Under the pieces are notes generated by a model that was given only the letters and a program-made list of their open reading frames with translations, was not told the origin of the DNA and ran no database searches. A DNA stretch of 64,000 bases from Sinomonas sp. R1AF57 (lineage in GTDB: Bacteria > Actinomycetota > Actinomycetes > Actinomycetales > Micrococcaceae), in NCBI RefSeq assembly GCF_002224485.1, contig NZ_CP022463.1, positions 620,019 through 684,018 on the forward strand, given 5' to 3'. Positions 9,739 through 17,604 of the stretch are shown here, one piece after another (positions within the stretch are counted from its first letter, which is position 1; the number at the start of each line of letters is the position of its first letter). Position numbers and translations under genes: made by a program.

Positions 9739-11403
9739 CTAGACGAGGGAGTGGTCGTACGCATAGGCCGTCGCCGCGGCGCGGGAGGCGATGCCGAGCT
9801 TGGCGTAGATGTTCGCGAGGTGCCGGGCGACCGTCTTCTCGCTGAGGACGAGTTCGTTCGCGATCGCGCGGTTCGTGAGCCCGGCGGCCACGAGCCGCAC
9901 GACCTCGACCTCCCGCTCGGTCAGGGGAACGGGCGACGGCGCGCGGCGCCGCCCGCGCCCGGCGTCCGGCAGCGCCGCGAGGTCCGGCTGCGCGCCGAGC
10001 CGTTGGAAGGCCTCCCGTGCGGCGTCCACCTCGAGGGCTGCCGCCTCATCGTCCCCGAGTGCGGCGTAGCAGCGGCCGAGCGTCACCCGCGCGCGAGCTT
10101 CGGGATAGGGCATGCCGAGGTCGTGCCACGCGAGCGACGCGTCCCGCAGGCTCCGCACCGCCTGGGCCGCCTCGCCCGCGGCACAGCACACCGTGCCCTC
10201 CGCGGTGAGCGCACGAGCGCGGGACAGGGCGGCGGCAGGCCCACCCGAGGGCCCGGCCCTCTCGGCCATGGCGGCAATCTCGGCCGCGCCGGCCCGAGCG
10301 GCATCGATGTCTCCGACGGCGGCCATGACCTCCACGTACGCCGGGAGGAACTCGGCGCGCTCGGACCGCCGCGTGAGCTCGAGGCTCAGCCGGCGGGCCG
10401 AGACGGCTGCCGCGTCCGCCCTCCCTTGGGCCAGGCGCAGGAGCATCAGTCCCGGCTCGGGCCGGCGCCCTGCGGAGTTCGCGAGGCGGTAGGCGTCCTC
10501 GGCCTCGGCGAAGCGCCCGGTGAGCCGGTGCATTTCTCCGAGCTGGTAGCCGGCCAGACCCGTGTCGGCGGGAAGGAGCCGCTGCACCGCCCGGGCGGCC
10601 TCGTCGAGTGCGCCGGACCAGTCGCCGTCGAGCATCTTCACCTGGGAGCGGTGCACGAGGCACTGCCCGCGGAAGGGCACGAGCTCGGGGTGCTGGGCGC
10701 ACCAGTCGGTGGCGGCGGTCGTCCACTCGCGGGCGCGGGCGAGGTCCTCGGACCGCAGCGAGGCCGAGATCACCGAGCAGTAGGCCACTCCGTTGACGAT
10801 CGGCGTGTTCACCTCGCCCGAGGTCACGGTCGCCATCGCCTCGTCGAGCTCGGCGAGGCCTTCGCCGGTGCTGCCGAGCCGCAGGAGGGCCCAGCCGGCG
10901 CTCAGGCGCGAGAAGACCTCGGTGTCCGTGTCCCGGACGGGGCGCGCGAGCGCAATGGCCTCGCGTGACAGCTCGAGCGCCCGGCGCGTCTCGGCAGGGT
11001 CCGGCGAGGCGAGGGACCGGTGCCCCAGGCCCGAGAGCAGCAGGGCACGCTCCGCACCGAGCCGGGACTCGTCGACGATCCCCGCGAGCCGCCGGCCCCA
11101 CGCCTCGGCGCGGGCCCGGTCCCCGCGGCTGTCGTGCGCGAAGGAGAGCCAGAAGGCGGCGCGGGCGGCAGCGGCGGCGTCGTCCGTCCCGAGGAAGTCC
11201 CGGAAGGCGCGGCCGAAGAGGTCGATGCTGCGGTCCTCGCGCCCCAGGAGATAGGCGCTGAACGCGGCCAGCATGAGGTCGCTGCCGGGCAGCGGTGTGT
11301 CCGAGTCGGCGCGCTCGAAGGCCTCGAGGGCTCGGGTCCAGGACCCTGCCTCGTACAGCCGCCGGCCGTCGGCTGCGAGCGGAACGGAGCTGGGGACCGC
11401 CAC
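9739..11403 (-). CDS. LuxR-family regulator with TPR-like repeats
   Basis: 554 residues from a GTG at 11403. Residues ~1-470 are an array of helical hairpins with the TPR pattern (for example ALEAFERADSDTPLPGSDLMLAAFSAYLLG; alternating Ala, Leu and Tyr), and the last ~65 residues are a GerE/LuxR helix-turn-helix (LTEREVEVVRLVAAGLTNRAIA, then VSEKTVARHL-like). There is no Walker A motif, so it is not a full MalT/LAL-type ATPase; there is no receiver domain either. It probably senses a protein or small ligand through the repeats. The start is uncertain because no clear ribosome site is seen. It is divergent from the alcohol dehydrogenase at 11510 and may control it. Confidence 0.8.
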   Translation of the reverse strand: MAVPSSVPLAADGRRLYEAGSWTRALEAFERADSDTPLPGSDLMLAAFSAYLLGREDRSIDLFGRAFRDFLGTDDAAAAARAAFWLSFAHDSRGDRARAEAWGRRLAGIVDESRLGAERALLLSGLGHRSLASPDPAETRRALELSREAIALARPVRDTDTEVFSRLSAGWALLRLGSTGEGLAELDEAMATVTSGEVNTPIVNGVAYCSVISASLRSEDLARAREWTTAATDWCAQHPELVPFRGQCLVHRSQVKMLDGDWSGALDEAARAVQRLLPADTGLAGYQLGEMHRLTGRFAEAEDAYRLANSAGRRPEPGLMLLRLAQGRADAAAVSARRLSLELTRRSERAEFLPAYVEVMAAVGDIDAARAGAAEIAAMAERAGPSGGPAAALSRARALTAEGTVCCAAGEAAQAVRSLRDASLAWHDLGMPYPEARARVTLGRCYAALGDDEAAALEVDAAREAFQRLGAQPDLAALPDAGRGRRRAPSPVPLTEREVEVVRLVAAGLTNRAIANELVLSEKTVARHLANIYAKLGIASRAAATAYAYDHSLV

Positions 11404-11509
11404 GCTTCGAGGATAGATCGGAGTAGGTTGGAGCTGAACTGCCGAGCCGGACCGCCGGGCTGATCCGCCGGGCTTCGCCCCGGTGCCCCCACACGACCAA
11501 GGAGCATCC

Positions 11510-12577
11510 ATGCGCGCCACCATGATCCACGGAACCCGCGACATCCGGGTCGAGGACCGCCCCGACCCGGAGGTGCTGCTGCCCGGCGACGCCGTGGTCC
11601 GGGTGACGGCCGCGTGCGTGTGCGGCTCCGACCTGTGGCCCTACCGCGGCGTGCGCGAGGTGACGGAGCCGAAGCCGATTGGGCACGAGTTCGTCGGCGT
11701 CGTCGAGGCGGTCGGCGACGAGGTGACTGCCGTGAAGCGCGGCGACTTCGTCATCGCGCCCTGGGCCGTCTCCTGCGGGACGTGCCCGCCGTGCCGCAAC
11801 GGCGTCCAGGTCGCGTGCGAGCACCGCGCAGCCTGGGGCGGCAGCGACGAGCAGGGCCTCCCGGTGGACGGCGGCCAGGGCGAGCGGGTCCGCGTCCCCA
11901 TGGCGGACGGAACCCTCGTGGCCGTGCCGGGCGTGACCGACCCCGACGAGGCGCTCACCAAGAGCCTGCTGACTCTCTCCGACGTCATGGGAACGGGCCA
12001 CCACGCGGCGGTCGCCGCGCACGTCGGGCCCGGTCGCAGCGTGGTGGTGGTGGGCGACGGCGCCGTCGGCCTCTCCGGGGTCCTCGCGGCCAGGCGGCTG
12101 GGCGCCGAGCGGATCATCGCGATGTCCCGGCACGAGGACCGCGCCGAGCTCGCACGCCAGTTCGGCGCCACGGACGTCGTCGCCGAACGCGGCGCTGAGG
12201 CGGCCGAGAAGGTCCGCGAGCTGCTCGGCGGGGTGCTCGCCGACTCCGTCCTCGAATGCGTGGGCACGAAGGAGTCGATGGACCAGGCGCTCCGCTGCAC
12301 CCGGCCGGGCGGAAGCCTCGGGTTCGTCGGCGTCCCCGCCGGCGGCGCGGAGCTGCCCATCGGCACCCTGTTCTCGAAGAACATCTCCGTGGCCGGTGGC
12401 GCTGCCTCCACCCGTCACTACCTGCCCGAACTGCTCGAGGACGTGCTCTCCGGAGACATCAACCCGGGCCTCGTGTTCGACTCGGTCATGCCGCTCGAGG
12501 AAGCCGCCGAGGCCTACAGGGCCATGGACGAGCGCCGCGCGGTCAAGGTCATGCTCGTCCCCGGGCTGCAGCGGTGA
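11510..12577 (+). CDS. Zinc-dependent alcohol dehydrogenase family protein
   Basis: Medium-chain dehydrogenase/reductase, 355 residues. Seen: catalytic zinc ligands in CGSDLWPYRG and GHEFVG, the structural zinc loop CGTCPPCRNGVQVAC (four Cys), and the NAD(P) Rossmann motif VVVGDGAVGLSG (near residue 180). An unusual insert rich in Gly (WGGSDEQGLPVDGGQGERVRVP) precedes the cofactor domain, as in some threonine/sorbitol-type members. AAGGAGC precedes ATG 11510. The stop codon overlaps the start of the deaminase gene by 4 bases (GTGA), so the two are translated together. The substrate is not evident. Confidence 0.87.
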   Translation: MRATMIHGTRDIRVEDRPDPEVLLPGDAVVRVTAACVCGSDLWPYRGVREVTEPKPIGHEFVGVVEAVGDEVTAVKRGDFVIAPWAVSCGTCPPCRNGVQVACEHRAAWGGSDEQGLPVDGGQGERVRVPMADGTLVAVPGVTDPDEALTKSLLTLSDVMGTGHHAAVAAHVGPGRSVVVVGDGAVGLSGVLAARRLGAERIIAMSRHEDRAELARQFGATDVVAERGAEAAEKVRELLGGVLADSVLECVGTKESMDQALRCTRPGGSLGFVGVPAGGAELPIGTLFSKNISVAGGAASTRHYLPELLEDVLSGDINPGLVFDSVMPLEEAAEAYRAMDERRAVKVMLVPGLQR

Positions 12578-13011
12578 CGCGCGACATCGGCTTCGAGGCG
12601 GCCCTCGAGGCGGCCCGGGCCGGGCTCGCGGAAGGCGGCATTCCCATCGGCGCCGCCCTCGTCCGCGGGGGCGAGGTCCTCGCCGTCGGGCGCAATGAGC
12701 GGGTCCAGAACGGGGACCCAATCGCCCACGGGGAGATGTCCGCGCTCCGTGCCGCGGGCCGGCAGTCCACCTACCGCGACACCGTCCTCTACACCACCCT
12801 CGCGCCGTGCGCCATGTGCGCCGGGACCATCGTCCAGTTCAAGATCCCGCGCGTCGTGGTCGGGGAGCAGCGCACCTTCCCCGGCGAGCTGGAGCTCCTG
12901 CGCTCGCGCGGTGTCGAAGTCGAGGTCCTCGACGATGCGCGGTGCGTGGAGATGATGGAGGCGTTCCAGCGGGATCAGCCCGCGCTCTGGGCCGAGGACA
13001 TCGCCGAGTAG
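12574..13011 (+). CDS. Yeast-type cytosine deaminase (small zinc deaminase)
   Basis: 145 residues of the CDA fold. Seen: zinc and catalytic set H52-x-E54 (AHGEMSALR) and C79-x-x-C82 (LAPCAMCAGT). Beyond the core, the order GIPIGAALV, HGEMSAL, LYTTLAPC, IPRVVVGEQ, and a C-terminus WAEDIAE closely follows Saccharomyces cerevisiae Fcy1 (from memory: GGVPIGG, HGEIST, LYTTLSPC, IPRCVVGEN, WFEDIGE), which is unlike the large CodA amidohydrolase typical of bacteria. It should deaminate cytosine to uracil. An alternative role on creatinine (to N-methylhydantoin) is an inference only, prompted by the rest of the island. Start is GTG 12574, coupled to the upstream dehydrogenase. Confidence 0.85.
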   Translation: MTRDIGFEAALEAARAGLAEGGIPIGAALVRGGEVLAVGRNERVQNGDPIAHGEMSALRAAGRQSTYRDTVLYTTLAPCAMCAGTIVQFKIPRVVVGEQRTFPGELELLRSRGVEVEVLDDARCVEMMEAFQRDQPALWAEDIAE

Positions 13012-13092
13012 TCCGGTCCGCGACCGCGGGGTTTGCGCCGGTCCAGCGGGGGAAGGTTCCCCTCGGCACAGTTCCGAGGACGAGGAGGAGCC

Positions 13093-13710
13093 ATGGCGGA
13101 CAAGCCCGGGAACCAGACCCCGAACACGCCCGACGTCAGCGAGACCGAGCTGCGCGGGATGACGGTGGACGAGCTGCGGCACAAGGCCAAGGAGGCCGGG
13201 ATCGGCAGCACGTCCACGATGAAGAAGGAGGAGCTCGTCCACGCCCTGGCGGAGGCGGGCGGCGGACGCGGCGGTGCGGACGCGAAGGGCGAGAAGGCCA
13301 CGGGCGGGACGGACGGAGGCGAGGGCGCAGGGCCCGACGGGGGCCGGATCCGCACCGGCAGCGGGACCTCGGACTCGCTCAAGTACTCGCAGGAAGTGAC
13401 CTCGCCCGAGGACGAGCCCGAGCGCGAGGGCCGCAGCCTCGTCACCACGCACCACGAGGTGATCCGGAAGTGGGCCGAGGAGCGCAACGGTGTCCCCGCG
13501 ACCGTCCCCGGCACCGAGCACGGCGACAGCCTCGGGGTGCTGCGGATCGACTTCGGGGGCGACAGCGACACCCTCCGCGAAGTCAGCTGGGACGAATGGT
13601 TCGCGACCTTCGACGAGCGCAGGCTCAACTTCATCTACCAGGAGCAGCGCAGCGACGGGCGCCAGTCGACGTTCTTCCAGCTCGAGAACCCCGAGCGCGA
13701 GGACGCCTGA
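13093..13710 (+). CDS. Rho-N/SAP-like domain protein of unknown function
   Basis: 205 residues. Residues ~15-55 (ETELRGMTVDELRHKAKEAGIG, then MKKEELVHAL) match the Rho termination factor N-terminal/SAP-like fold, a small nucleic-acid-binding helix pair. A Gly/Asp/Glu-rich linker follows (57-100). The C-terminal part (SLKYSQEVTSPEDEPEREGRS to the end; including WDEWFATFDERRLNFIYQ) is conserved in look but I do not know its family; it resembles small stand-alone actinobacterial proteins of ~100 residues. GAGGAGGAG precedes the ATG at 13093. It is probably a DNA- or RNA-associated protein; nothing in the neighbourhood fixes its job. Confidence 0.75.
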   Translation: MADKPGNQTPNTPDVSETELRGMTVDELRHKAKEAGIGSTSTMKKEELVHALAEAGGGRGGADAKGEKATGGTDGGEGAGPDGGRIRTGSGTSDSLKYSQEVTSPEDEPEREGRSLVTTHHEVIRKWAEERNGVPATVPGTEHGDSLGVLRIDFGGDSDTLREVSWDEWFATFDERRLNFIYQEQRSDGRQSTFFQLENPEREDA

Positions 13711-13764
13711 GCCCGTGGCGCTCGGGCCCGAGGCGCCTGGGCCCGAGGCTGCCGCAGCAGTGTC

Positions 13765-14571
13765 CTAGCTGGCCGCAGCCGCGACCGGGCTGCCGCCGAG
13801 GCGCCGCGTGATGTCCCGGGCAGCCTGGGCGCACGCCTCGCCGAGCACCTGCAGGTGCTCCGGGGAGATGCGGAAGCGGGGGGCCGAGATGAGCACGGCG
13901 GCCACGACGTCCCCGCGGTGGTCGAAGACCGGTGCGGAGACGCCGACCTCCTCGACGGAGGTCTCGCCGTAGTTGAGGGCGTACCCCCGCTGGGACACCT
14001 CGGCGAGGCGGCGCGCGAAGGCATCCAGGCCGGCGTCGTCCGTCTCCGCCAGCGCGACGGTGCCCGCGCGGAGGAGCGCGCGGGCCCGTTCGGGCTGCTC
14101 GGCCGCGAGGAAGACCTGCACCGAGGCGGACACGGCGGTGCTGTAGCGGGTCCCGAGCGTCGTGGTGTGCTTGACCTGGTGCGGGCTCGGGATCTGCTCC
14201 ACGGAGACGGCCTCCTGGCCGTTCCACTTCAGCAGCGCGCTCGTCTCCCCGGTCCGCTCCGTGAGTTCCCGCAGCACCGGATACGCCACGCGGCGCTCGT
14301 CGAGGTCGGCCAGGAGGGGGCCGGCGACGGCGATGAGCCCGAGGCCGAGCCGGTACCGCCGCGTCGGCTCGTCGCGTTCCACGAGCCCCTCCGACTCGAG
14401 GGTCGCCAGGATGCGGGAGACAGAGCTCTTGTGCAGCCCGACGCGGGCGGCGATGTCCGTCACCCCTATGAGGGGCTCGTCGACGCTGAAGCAGCGCAGC
14501 ACCGCGATGGCATTCGAGATGGGGGACGACCCGCGCGCCTCAGCGGCCTCGCCGTTCACGCTTTCGATCAT
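13765..14571 (-). CDS. IclR-family regulator, probably of creatinine genes
   Basis: 268 residues, standard IclR layout: winged helix (ISNAIAVLRCFS, then IAARVGLHKSSVSRILATLES) and a C-terminal ligand domain (RYRLGLGLIAVAGPLLADLD; PSPHQVKHTTTLGTRYS; NYGETSVEEVGVSAPVFDHRG). It is a clear paralogue of the IclR protein at 43576: the blocks VGLHKS, RYRLGLGL, GPLLADLD, TGETSAL and PSPHQVKHT are shared. It lies downstream of the MHS transporter and creatinase genes on the same strand, separated from the transporter by a hairpin. Three GTTGCG-N5-CGCAAC palindromes upstream of those genes are its likely targets. No such site is seen before this gene itself. Confidence 0.9.
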   Translation of the reverse strand: MIESVNGEAAEARGSSPISNAIAVLRCFSVDEPLIGVTDIAARVGLHKSSVSRILATLESEGLVERDEPTRRYRLGLGLIAVAGPLLADLDERRVAYPVLRELTERTGETSALLKWNGQEAVSVEQIPSPHQVKHTTTLGTRYSTAVSASVQVFLAAEQPERARALLRAGTVALAETDDAGLDAFARRLAEVSQRGYALNYGETSVEEVGVSAPVFDHRGDVVAAVLISAPRFRISPEHLQVLGEACAQAARDITRRLGGSPVAAAAS

Positions 14572-14615
14572 GGGACAACACCTTAGGGAATGAGGGACGC
14601 CTGGGGCCACACGGC

Positions 14616-14663
14616 GGGTGCGCGCACGACGGCGGGTGGGAGACCGCCGTCGTGCGCGCACCC
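14616..14663. terminator. Terminator hairpin between MHS transporter and iclR
   Basis: A perfect 20-bp stem (14616-14635 with 14644-14663) and an 8-base loop. It sits 13 bases after the transporter stop and 44 bases before the iclR start, so it should end transporter transcription. Confidence 0.8.
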
Positions 14664-14676
14664 GTTCTCAGGCACG

Positions 14677-15999
14677 TCAGTGGGCGAGCGGCCTGTTCGA
14701 CGTCTCCTTCGCGCACAGGACGGCGACGAGGGAGACGGCAGCCGCGGCGACGAGGTACCACGCCGGGGCGAGCTTGGTGTGCATCATCCCGATGAGCAGG
14801 GTCGCCATGAACGGGGCTGTGCCGCCGAAGACCGCGTTGGACAGGTTGAAGCTCACCGCGAAGCCGGAGTAGCGGATGCGGGTGGGGAACAGCTCGGCGA
14901 GGAAGCTCGGGAGCGTGCCGTCGTTGAGGGTGAGCATCGCGCCGAGGGCGATCTGGACGAGGAGCACCATCGCGAAGCTGCCCGTGTCAAGGAGCATGAA
15001 CGCCGGGACGGTGAAGAGGATGAACGCCACCGAGGCGGTCAGGAGCACCCGCTTGCGGCCGAACCGGTCCGAGGCGAGGCCCGTGAGGAAGATGAAGCCT
15101 ATGTAGGTCGTCAGGGCGATTGTCGTGGCGAAGAACGACTCCGTGGAGCCGAAGCCCAGCTCCTCGGAGAGGTAGGTGGGCATGTACGAGAGGATCACAT
15201 AGAAGCCCACGGCGTTCAGGAGCACCGCGCCGACGGCGAGGAGCAGCGCGCGCCAGTGCTTGGAGAACATGTCCTTGACCGGGGCGTGGGTGGTCTCGGC
15301 CTGGTCCTCGATCGCCCGGAACGCCGGGGTGTCCTCGAGCTTGGTGCGGATGTAGCGCCCGATCAGTCCCATCGGGGCCGCGAGCAGGAACGGGAGGCGC
15401 CAGCCCCACTCCGTCATCTGCTCGGGAGTCAGGACGATGGACAGGAGCGCGGCCAGGAGGGAGCCGAGCAGGAGGCCGGCGGCCGTGGAGGCGGGCACCA
15501 CTGCGGCGTAGAGGCCGCGCCGGTTGGCAGGGGCGTACTCGACCAGGAACGCGGAGGCCCCGGCGTACTCGCCTGCGGCGGAGAAGCCCTGCACGACCCG
15601 GACGGCCAGGAGCAGGATCGGGGCCCCGACGCCGATCACCGCGTAGGACGGGATGAGCGCGATGCAGAACGTCGCGCCGCTCATGATCAGGATCGACAGG
15701 GACAGGGCAGTGCGGCGTCCCAGCCGGTCGCCGATGTGGCCCCACACGAACCCGCCGAGCGGGCGGATGAAGAAGGAGATCGCGAAGACCGCGAACGTTG
15801 CGAGGAGGGCTGTCTGACGGTCCGTCTCCGGGAAGAAGGCCTGGGAGATCGTCGCCGCGAGGTACCCGTAGACCGCGTAGTCGAACCACTCGACGAAGTT
15901 GCCGAAGAAGCTGCCCCACAGGACGCGGCGGCGTGCGTCTTTGCTGATGCCGTCGGCCTGCTGGATGTCGGAGGGGGCTGTGGAGTTCTCAGTGCTCAA
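14677..15999 (-). CDS. MHS-family MFS transporter (solute:H+ symporter)
   Basis: 440 residues, about 12 membrane segments. Seen: the metabolite:H+ symporter hallmarks GNFVEWFDYAVYGYLA at the first helix, RPLGGFVWGHIGDRLGRR (loop 2-3), VRVVQGFSAAGEYAGASAFLVEYAP in helix 5 and AELFPTRIRYSG in the second half. The family (ProP, KgtP, ShiA) takes up betaine, proline, organic acids and similar solutes. Its position beside creatinase, with a GTTGCG-N5-CGCAAC palindrome 22 bases before its start, suggests a substrate of the creatinine/creatine pathway. The exact substrate is an inference. Confidence 0.88.
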   Translation of the reverse strand: MSTENSTAPSDIQQADGISKDARRRVLWGSFFGNFVEWFDYAVYGYLAATISQAFFPETDRQTALLATFAVFAISFFIRPLGGFVWGHIGDRLGRRTALSLSILIMSGATFCIALIPSYAVIGVGAPILLLAVRVVQGFSAAGEYAGASAFLVEYAPANRRGLYAAVVPASTAAGLLLGSLLAALLSIVLTPEQMTEWGWRLPFLLAAPMGLIGRYIRTKLEDTPAFRAIEDQAETTHAPVKDMFSKHWRALLLAVGAVLLNAVGFYVILSYMPTYLSEELGFGSTESFFATTIALTTYIGFIFLTGLASDRFGRKRVLLTASVAFILFTVPAFMLLDTGSFAMVLLVQIALGAMLTLNDGTLPSFLAELFPTRIRYSGFAVSFNLSNAVFGGTAPFMATLLIGMMHTKLAPAWYLVAAAAVSLVAVLCAKETSNRPLAH

Positions 16000-16020
16000 A
16001 GGAAACCACCAGTATCTTGG

Positions 16021-16038
16021 GGTTGCGTTTAGCGCAAC
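16021..16038. promoter_or_regulatory. Operator palindrome GTTGCG-N5-CGCAAC, MHS transporter
   Basis: GGTTGCGTTTAGCGCAAC. The 6-base arms are a perfect inverted repeat with a 5-base spacer. It lies just upstream of the MHS transporter gene (start 15999, minus strand). Two further copies are upstream of the creatinase gene. Confidence 0.8.
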
Positions 16039-16144
16039 TCGATTGCACCAATGTAGGCTCGCCCACCGCTTGTGGTCAAGATCACTCGTGCATGTGACGC
16101 GCAGAACGCACCTCGGTTGCCTCCAGGTACTGCCGCCACGTACG

Positions 16145-16188
16145 ACGACGGCGCCGCACCCCGCGCGGGCGGGGTGCGGCGCCGTCGT
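16145..16188. terminator. Terminator hairpin after creatinase
   Basis: A perfect 18-bp stem (16145-16162 with 16171-16188) and an 8-base GC loop, ending 10 bases downstream of the creatinase stop on the minus strand. Confidence 0.8.
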
Positions 16189-16198
16189 GCGTGCCGGA

Positions 16199-17458
16199 TC
16201 AGGCCTCGATGATGTTCTTCTCCGGGCCGAACGGGAACTTGGTGATGTTCTCGACCGAGTCCTCGCCGATCACGAGGATGTCGTGCTCGCGGTAGCCGCC
16301 CGCGCCCGGGAGGCCGTCGGCGACCGTGATCATCGGCTCCATGGAGACGACCATGCCCGGCTCGAGCACCGTCTCGATGTCCTCGCGGAGCTCGAGGCCG
16401 GCCTCGCGGCCGTAGTAGTGCGAGAGGACACCGAACGAGTGGCCGTAGCCGAACGTGCGGTTGGGGAGGAGGCCGTAGCCGATGTAGATCTCGTTGAGCT
16501 CGGCGGCGATGTCCTTGCAGACGGCGCCCGGCTTGATGAGCTCGAGGCCGCGGCGGTGCACCTCGACGTTGATGTTCCACAGGCGCAGGCTCTCCTCGTC
16601 CGGCTGGCCCAGGAACAGGGTGCGCTCGAGGGCCGTGTAGTAGCCGGAGGTCATCGGGAAGCAGTTCAGCGAGAGGATGTCGCCCTTCTCGAGCTTGCGG
16701 GTCGTGGCCCAGTTGTGGGCGCCGTCCGTGTTGATGCCCGACTGGAACCAGACCCAGGTGTCGCGGACCTCGCGGTGGGGGAACGTCTTGGCGATCTCGT
16801 GCACCATGGCCTCGGTGCCAGCGAGGGCGACCTCGTACTCGGTGATGCCCTCGCGGATCGCGTTGCGGATGGCCTCGCCGCCCAGGTCGCCGATGCGGGC
16901 GCCGTGCTTGATGACCTCGATCTCCTCGGCGGACTTGATCATGCGCTGGCGCATGGCGTCCTGGGAGACGTCCAGGAGCGCGGCGCCGGGGAACGCGGCG
17001 GCGATCTTCTCGCGGGTCAGGGTCGGGAGCGCGTCGTCCTCGACGCCCAGGCGGGTGGCCCGGACGCCGCGCTGGCGCAGGGCCTCCTGGAGGCCGAAGT
17101 AGAAGTTGTCGCGGCGCCAGTCGGTGTAGACGATGTTCTCGCCGTAGGAGGTGCGCCACGGCATTCCGGCGTCGATGTTCGCGGTGACGGTGACCGAGTC
17201 GTCGGCGGTGACGACCAGAGCGTAGTTGCGGCCGAACGTCGTGTAGAGGAAGTCGGAGTAGTACTTGATGCCGTGGTAGCTCGTCAGGATGACGGCGTCG
17301 AGCTCCTTGGCGGCCATGATCTGGCGGAGGCCGCCCAGGCGGCGCTCGAACTCCGCATCGGAGAACGTGAGCTTGCCCTTGGAGCCGTTGTGGAGCACCT
17401 TGAGGCGCTCGAGCTCGGCGACGCTGGTGGCGGACGTGGAAGCCGTGTCGACGGACAT
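16199..17458 (-). CDS. Creatinase (creatine amidinohydrolase)
   Basis: Hydrolyses creatine to sarcosine and urea. 419 residues, pita-bread (M24) fold without metal use. Seen: N-terminal domain with LTSYHGIKYYSDFLY, FGRNYALVVT and DWRRDN; C-terminal domain with WFQSGINTDGAHN, where His248 aligns with the catalytic His232 of Pseudomonas creatinase, Glu278 (YTALERT, equivalent of Glu262), FGYGHSFGVLSHYYGREAGLE and VLEPGMVVSMEPM. The strings INTDGAHN, TRK-x-x-KGDILSLNCFPM and GPEKNII are nearly the same as the Pseudomonas enzyme, which separates it from prolidases. The C-terminus ends a single-gene unit with its own terminator. Two palindromic operators lie before its start. A GAGAAGGAGACACC ribosome site precedes the ATG. 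Confidence 0.95.
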   Translation of the reverse strand: MSVDTASTSATSVAELERLKVLHNGSKGKLTFSDAEFERRLGGLRQIMAAKELDAVILTSYHGIKYYSDFLYTTFGRNYALVVTADDSVTVTANIDAGMPWRTSYGENIVYTDWRRDNFYFGLQEALRQRGVRATRLGVEDDALPTLTREKIAAAFPGAALLDVSQDAMRQRMIKSAEEIEVIKHGARIGDLGGEAIRNAIREGITEYEVALAGTEAMVHEIAKTFPHREVRDTWVWFQSGINTDGAHNWATTRKLEKGDILSLNCFPMTSGYYTALERTLFLGQPDEESLRLWNINVEVHRRGLELIKPGAVCKDIAAELNEIYIGYGLLPNRTFGYGHSFGVLSHYYGREAGLELREDIETVLEPGMVVSMEPMITVADGLPGAGGYREHDILVIGEDSVENITKFPFGPEKNIIEA

Positions 17459-17504
17459 GGTGTCTCCTTCTCAGGGATCGTTGCGTGGTTGCGAGAAAGT
17501 CTTC

Positions 17505-17522
17505 GGTTGCGTTAGCCGCAAC
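17505..17522. promoter_or_regulatory. Operator palindrome, creatinase proximal site
   Basis: GGTTGCGTTAGCCGCAAC: arms GTTGCG/CGCAAC, 5-base spacer. It lies 47 bases upstream of the creatinase ATG at 17458. A further half-site GGTTGCGAGAAAG begins at 17487. Confidence 0.8.
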
Positions 17523-17576
17523 CTCGTTGCATCAGACTAGCTGTGGTGGGCGTCACGGTCAAGCGACGTGCACTTT

Positions 17577-17594
17577 GGTTGCGATGAGCGCAAC
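17577..17594. promoter_or_regulatory. Operator palindrome, creatinase distal site
   Basis: GGTTGCGATGAGCGCAAC: same arms and spacer. Its start is 72 bases from the proximal copy, close to seven helical turns. It lies 10 bases past the creatininase stop codon, in the creatinase upstream region. Confidence 0.8.
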
Positions 17595-17604
17595 TTTGCG
17601 GTGC

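Noticed and set aside
16199..17458. Calling the M24 protein a prolidase/Xaa-Pro peptidase
   Set aside because: The motifs INTDGAHN, the TRK-to-NCFPM block and YGREAGLELRED match creatinase, and the neighbour is creatininase.
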